Source: Pontederia crassipes (lineage: Eukaryota; Streptophyta; Magnoliopsida; Commelinales; Pontederiaceae). From it: a DNA stretch of 64,000 bases. A model generated the notes under the pieces. It saw only the letters and a program-made list of their open reading frames with translations. It did not search any database and was not told the origin of the DNA. Below, piece by piece: positions 61,172 to 64,000 of the stretch. Location of the stretch: the NCBI GenBank assembly GCA_030549335.1, contig JAUKPH010000029.1:1302001-1366000 (forward strand). The letters are read 5' to 3'. Position 1 is the first letter of the stretch. Each line of letters begins with the position of its first letter. Both the position numbers and the translations under genes were made by a program.

Positions 61172-64000
61172 TTGATGCATGGTGAGATGATTGGGACGAA
61201 AAAATGGACTCGGATGAAAATTTTCCGGGGGTGCGAAATTTCGCGCGCGCGCCTTTTACTCGTGTTTTCAGCCAAGAAGGTCAAAAAATGCGAAATTTTT
61301 GATGCTGTCAAAAGATGCCAAATTTTCGACGCTTTCGTGCCTGTTGATGGATGGTGAGATGATTGGGATGAAAAAATAGACTCGGATGAAAATTTTCCGG
61401 GGGTGATAATTTCGCGCGCGCGCCTTTTACTCGTGTTTTCAGCCAAGAAGGTCAAAAAACATGAAATTTTTTACGCTGTCAAAAGATGTCAAATTTTCGA
61501 TGCTATCGTGCCTATTGATGCATGGTGAGATGATTGGGATGAAAAAATAGACTCGGATGAAAATTTTCCGGGGGTGAGAAATTTCGCGCGCGCGCCTTTT
61601 ACTCGTGTTTTCAGCCAAGAATGTCAAAAAACATGAAATTTTTTACGCTGTCAAAAGATGCCAAATTTTCGACGCTTTCTTGCCTATTGATGCATGTTGA
61701 GATGATTGGCACGAAAAAATGGACTCGGATGAATATTTTCCGGGGGTGCGAAATTTCGCGCGCGCCTTTTCCTCGTGTTTTCAGCCAAGAAGGTAAAAAA
61801 ATGCGAAATTTTTTACGCTGTCAAAAGATGTCAAATTTTCGACGCTATCGTGCCTGTTGATGCATGGTGAGATGATTGGGACGAAAAAATGGACTCGGAT
61901 GAAAATTTTCCGGGGGTGCGAAATTTCGCGCGCGCGTCTTTTACTCGTGTTTTTATCCAAGAAGGTCAAAAAATGCGTAATTTTTGACGCTGTCAAAAGA
62001 TGCCAAATTTTCGACGCTATCGTGCCTGTAGATGCATGGTGAGATGATTGGGACGAAAAAATGGACTCGGTTGAAAATTTTCCGGGGGTGCGAAATTTCG
62101 CGCGCGCGCCTTTTACTCGTGTTTTCAGCCAAGAAGGTCAAAAAACGCGTAATTTTTGACGCTGTCAAAAGATGCCAAATTTTCGACGCTTTCGTGCTAT
62201 TGATGCTTGGTGAGATGATTGGGACGAAAAAATGGACTCGGATGAAAATTTTCCGGGGGTGAGAAATTTCGCGCGCGCGCCTTTTACTCGTGTTTTCAGG
62301 CAAGAAGGTAAAAAAATGCGAAATTTTTGACGCTGTCAAAAGATGCAAAATTTTCGACGCTTTCGTTTCTGTTGATGCATGGTGAGATAATTGGGACGAA
62401 AAAATGGACTCGGATGAAAATTTTCCGGGGGTGCGAAATTTCGCGGGCGCGCCTTTTACTCGTGTTTTCAGCCAAGAATGTCAAAAAAACGCGAAATTTT
62501 TGACGCTGTCAAAAGATGCCAAATTTTCGACGCTTTCTTGCCTATTGATGCATGTTGAGATGATTGGCATGAAAAAATGGACTCGGATGAAAATTTTCCG
62601 GGGGTGCGAAATTTCGCGCGCGCGCCTTTTCCTCGTGTTTTCAGCCAAGAAGGTCAAAAAATGCGAAATTTTTGACACTGTCAAAAGATGCCAAATTTTC
62701 GACGCTATCGTGCCTGTTGATGCATGGTGAGATGATTGGGATGAAAAAATAGACTCGGATGAAAATTTTCCGGGGGTGAGAAATTTCGCGCGCGCGCCTT
62801 TTACTCGTGTTTTCAGCCAAGAATGTAAAAAAACATGAAATTTTTTACGCTGTCAAAAGATGCCAAATTTTCGACGCTTTCTTGCCTATTGATGCATGTT
62901 GAGATGATTGGCACGAAATAATGGACTCGGATGAATATTTTCCGGGGGTGCGAAATTTCGCGCGCGCCTTTTCCTCGTGTTTTCAGCCAAGAAGGTCAAA
63001 AAATGCGAAATTTTTGACGCTGTCAAAAGATGCCAAATTTTCGACGCTATCGTGCCTGTTGATGCATGGTGAGATGATTGGGACGAAAAAATGGACTCGG
63101 ATGAAAATTTTCCGGGGGTGCGAAATTTCGCGCGCGCGCCTTTTACTCGTGTTTTCAGCCAAGAAGGTCAAAAAACATGAAATTTTTTATGCTGTCAAAA
63201 GATGTCAAATTTTCGACGCTATCGTACCTGTTGATGCATGGTGAGATGATTGGGACGAAAAAATGGACTCGGATGAAAATTTTCCGGGGGTGCGAAATTT
63301 CGCGCGCGCGCCTTTTACTCGTGTTTTCAGCCAAGAAGGTCAAAAAATGCGAAATTTTTGACGCTGTCAAAGGATGCCAAATTTTCGACGCTTTCGTGCC
63401 TATTGATGCATGGTGAGATGATTGGGACGAAAAAATGGACTCGGATGAAAATTTTCCGGGGGTGAGAAATTCCGCGCGCGCGCCTTTTAGTCGTGTTTTC
63501 ACCCAAGAAGGTCAAAAAATGCGAAATTTTTTACGCTGTCAAAAGATGCCAAATTTTTTACGCTATCGTGCCTGTTGATGCATGGTGAGATGATTGGGAC
63601 GAAAAAATGGACTCGGATGAAAATTTTCCGGGGGTGCGAAATTTCGCGCGCGCGCCTTTTACTCGTGTTTTCAGCCAAGAAGGTCAAAAAATGCGAAATT
63701 TTTGATGCTGTCAAAAGATGCCAAATTTTCGACGCTTTCGTGCCTGTTGATGGATGGTGAGATGATTGGGATGAAAAAATAGACTCGGATGAAAATTTTC
63801 CGGGGGTGAGAAATTTCGCGCGCGCGCCTTTTACTCGTGTTTTCAGCCAAGAAGGTCAAAAAACATGAAATTTTTTACACTGTCAAAAGATGTCAAATTA
63901 TCGACGCTATCGTGCCTGTTGATGCATGGTGAGATGATTGGGACGAAAAAATGGACTCGGATGAAAATTTTTCGGGGGTGCGAAATTTCGCGCGCGCGCC
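61172..64000 (+). repeat. Right-hand 22-monomer HOR, unit 4, cut by the window end
   Basis: This unit matches unit 3 at offset 2403 up to about 63570. It then continues with the monomers that unit 3 lacks (gtcaaattatcgacg near 63891, equivalent to 57715 in unit 2), so it is of full-length type as far as can be seen. It has a private change, ttttcacccaag, near 63495. Confidence 0.9.

Larger units (their letters stand above)
1..64000 (+). repeat. Satellite DNA array of 172 bp monomers, head to tail, about 372 copies
   Basis: The same 172 bp unit recurs without interruption from the first base to the last, always in one orientation. The phase motif TGAAAATTTTCC begins at 1, 173, 345, 518 and so on. 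Spacing departs from 172 only through small indels, mostly in the CG tract, the G run near unit position 13-17 and the A-runs. Neighbouring monomers differ at a handful to perhaps fifteen positions (read by eye, not computed). The array enters and leaves the window mid-stream, so no flank is visible. Satellites of nucleosome-like length usually occupy centromeric or other heterochromatin; that location is inferred here, because no flanking sequence or chromatin data are available. I do not recognise the family. Confidence 0.98.

Noticed and set aside
1..64000. The recurrent 60-80 aa frames on both strands as a family of small proteins
   Set aside because: Since 172 is not a multiple of three, the frame moves each monomer and the stops fall at fixed monomer positions. 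Overlapping frames on both strands are equally open, and indels are tolerated freely. Shared DNA identity explains the protein similarity.
1..64000. Alpha satellite, because the unit is about 171 bp
   Set aside because: The sequence is unrelated. I looked for the core CENP-B box pattern (TTCG, four bases, A, two bases, CGGG) on both strands of the consensus and did not find it.
1..64000. CRISPR array
   Set aside because: The repeats have no unique spacers. The entire 172 bp unit is conserved and there are no cas genes.
1..64000. Tandem transposon, rDNA spacer or telomeric repeat
   Set aside because: I saw no rRNA-like sequence, terminal repeats, transposase or reverse transcriptase frame, or short telomere-type motif.

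Overview
The whole 64 kb window is one unbroken, head-to-tail satellite DNA array. I found no gene, RNA gene, transposon, CRISPR array or unique sequence in it. The basic unit is a 172 bp monomer. I count 78 G+C in the consensus (about 45%), and the window holds about 372 monomers, all in the same orientation. Both ends of the window lie inside the array, so the true array is longer than 64 kb.

Such an array points to a eukaryotic chromosome: a centromeric, pericentromeric or other heterochromatic block. The monomer length is close to one nucleosome plus a short linker. CpG is not depleted: I count 15 CpG per consensus monomer against about 8.6 expected from base composition. That argues against long-term germline CpG methylation and fits an invertebrate or another lineage with little CpG methylation better than a vertebrate or plant. 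I do not recognise the family and cannot name the species.

The monomer has a recognisable anatomy, numbered from the TGAAAATTTTCC motif. A 10 bp palindrome (GAAAATTTTC) lies at 2-11 and a 12 bp palindrome (GCGAAATTTCGC) at 19-30. This runs into an alternating CG tract at 28-38. An A6 tract lies at 69-74, two 17 bp imperfect direct sub-repeats start at 80 and 107 (27 bp apart), an ATGCAT palindrome lies at 133-138 and a second A6 tract at 157-162. Subtypes differ at a small set of linked positions.

Above the monomer there is layered higher-order repeat (HOR) structure. (1) From 1 to about 25.4 kb, an 8-monomer block A (with a ttttcacgctg marker, eight copies) and an 8-monomer block B (with a GTCGAC marker, five copies) are shuffled. 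They form local 4-mer, 8-mer and 9-mer duplications and long repeats of 4471 bp (26 monomers) and 4814 bp (28 monomers). (2) About 4.2-9.45 kb (block C) recurs at about 26.0-31.28 kb. With its left flank this makes a segmental duplication: 1-9452 matches 23208-31284, less one 8-monomer unit. (3) From 31.3 to 48.9 kb the array is a more irregular mosaic with local duplications of 6, 8, 10 and 14 monomers and longer echoes of 28, 30 and 40 monomers. (4) From 51.2 kb to the end there is a cleaner 22-monomer HOR of about 3.78 kb. Its third unit has lost exactly eight monomers.

Open reading frames of 60-238 codons occur throughout. They are by-products of a 172 bp repeat with few stops (172 = 3 x 57 + 1), not genes. 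The interest of the window lies in how the array evolves: recurrent whole-monomer gains and losses, chimeric junctions, a slippage event between the internal sub-repeats, and indels that date the duplications.
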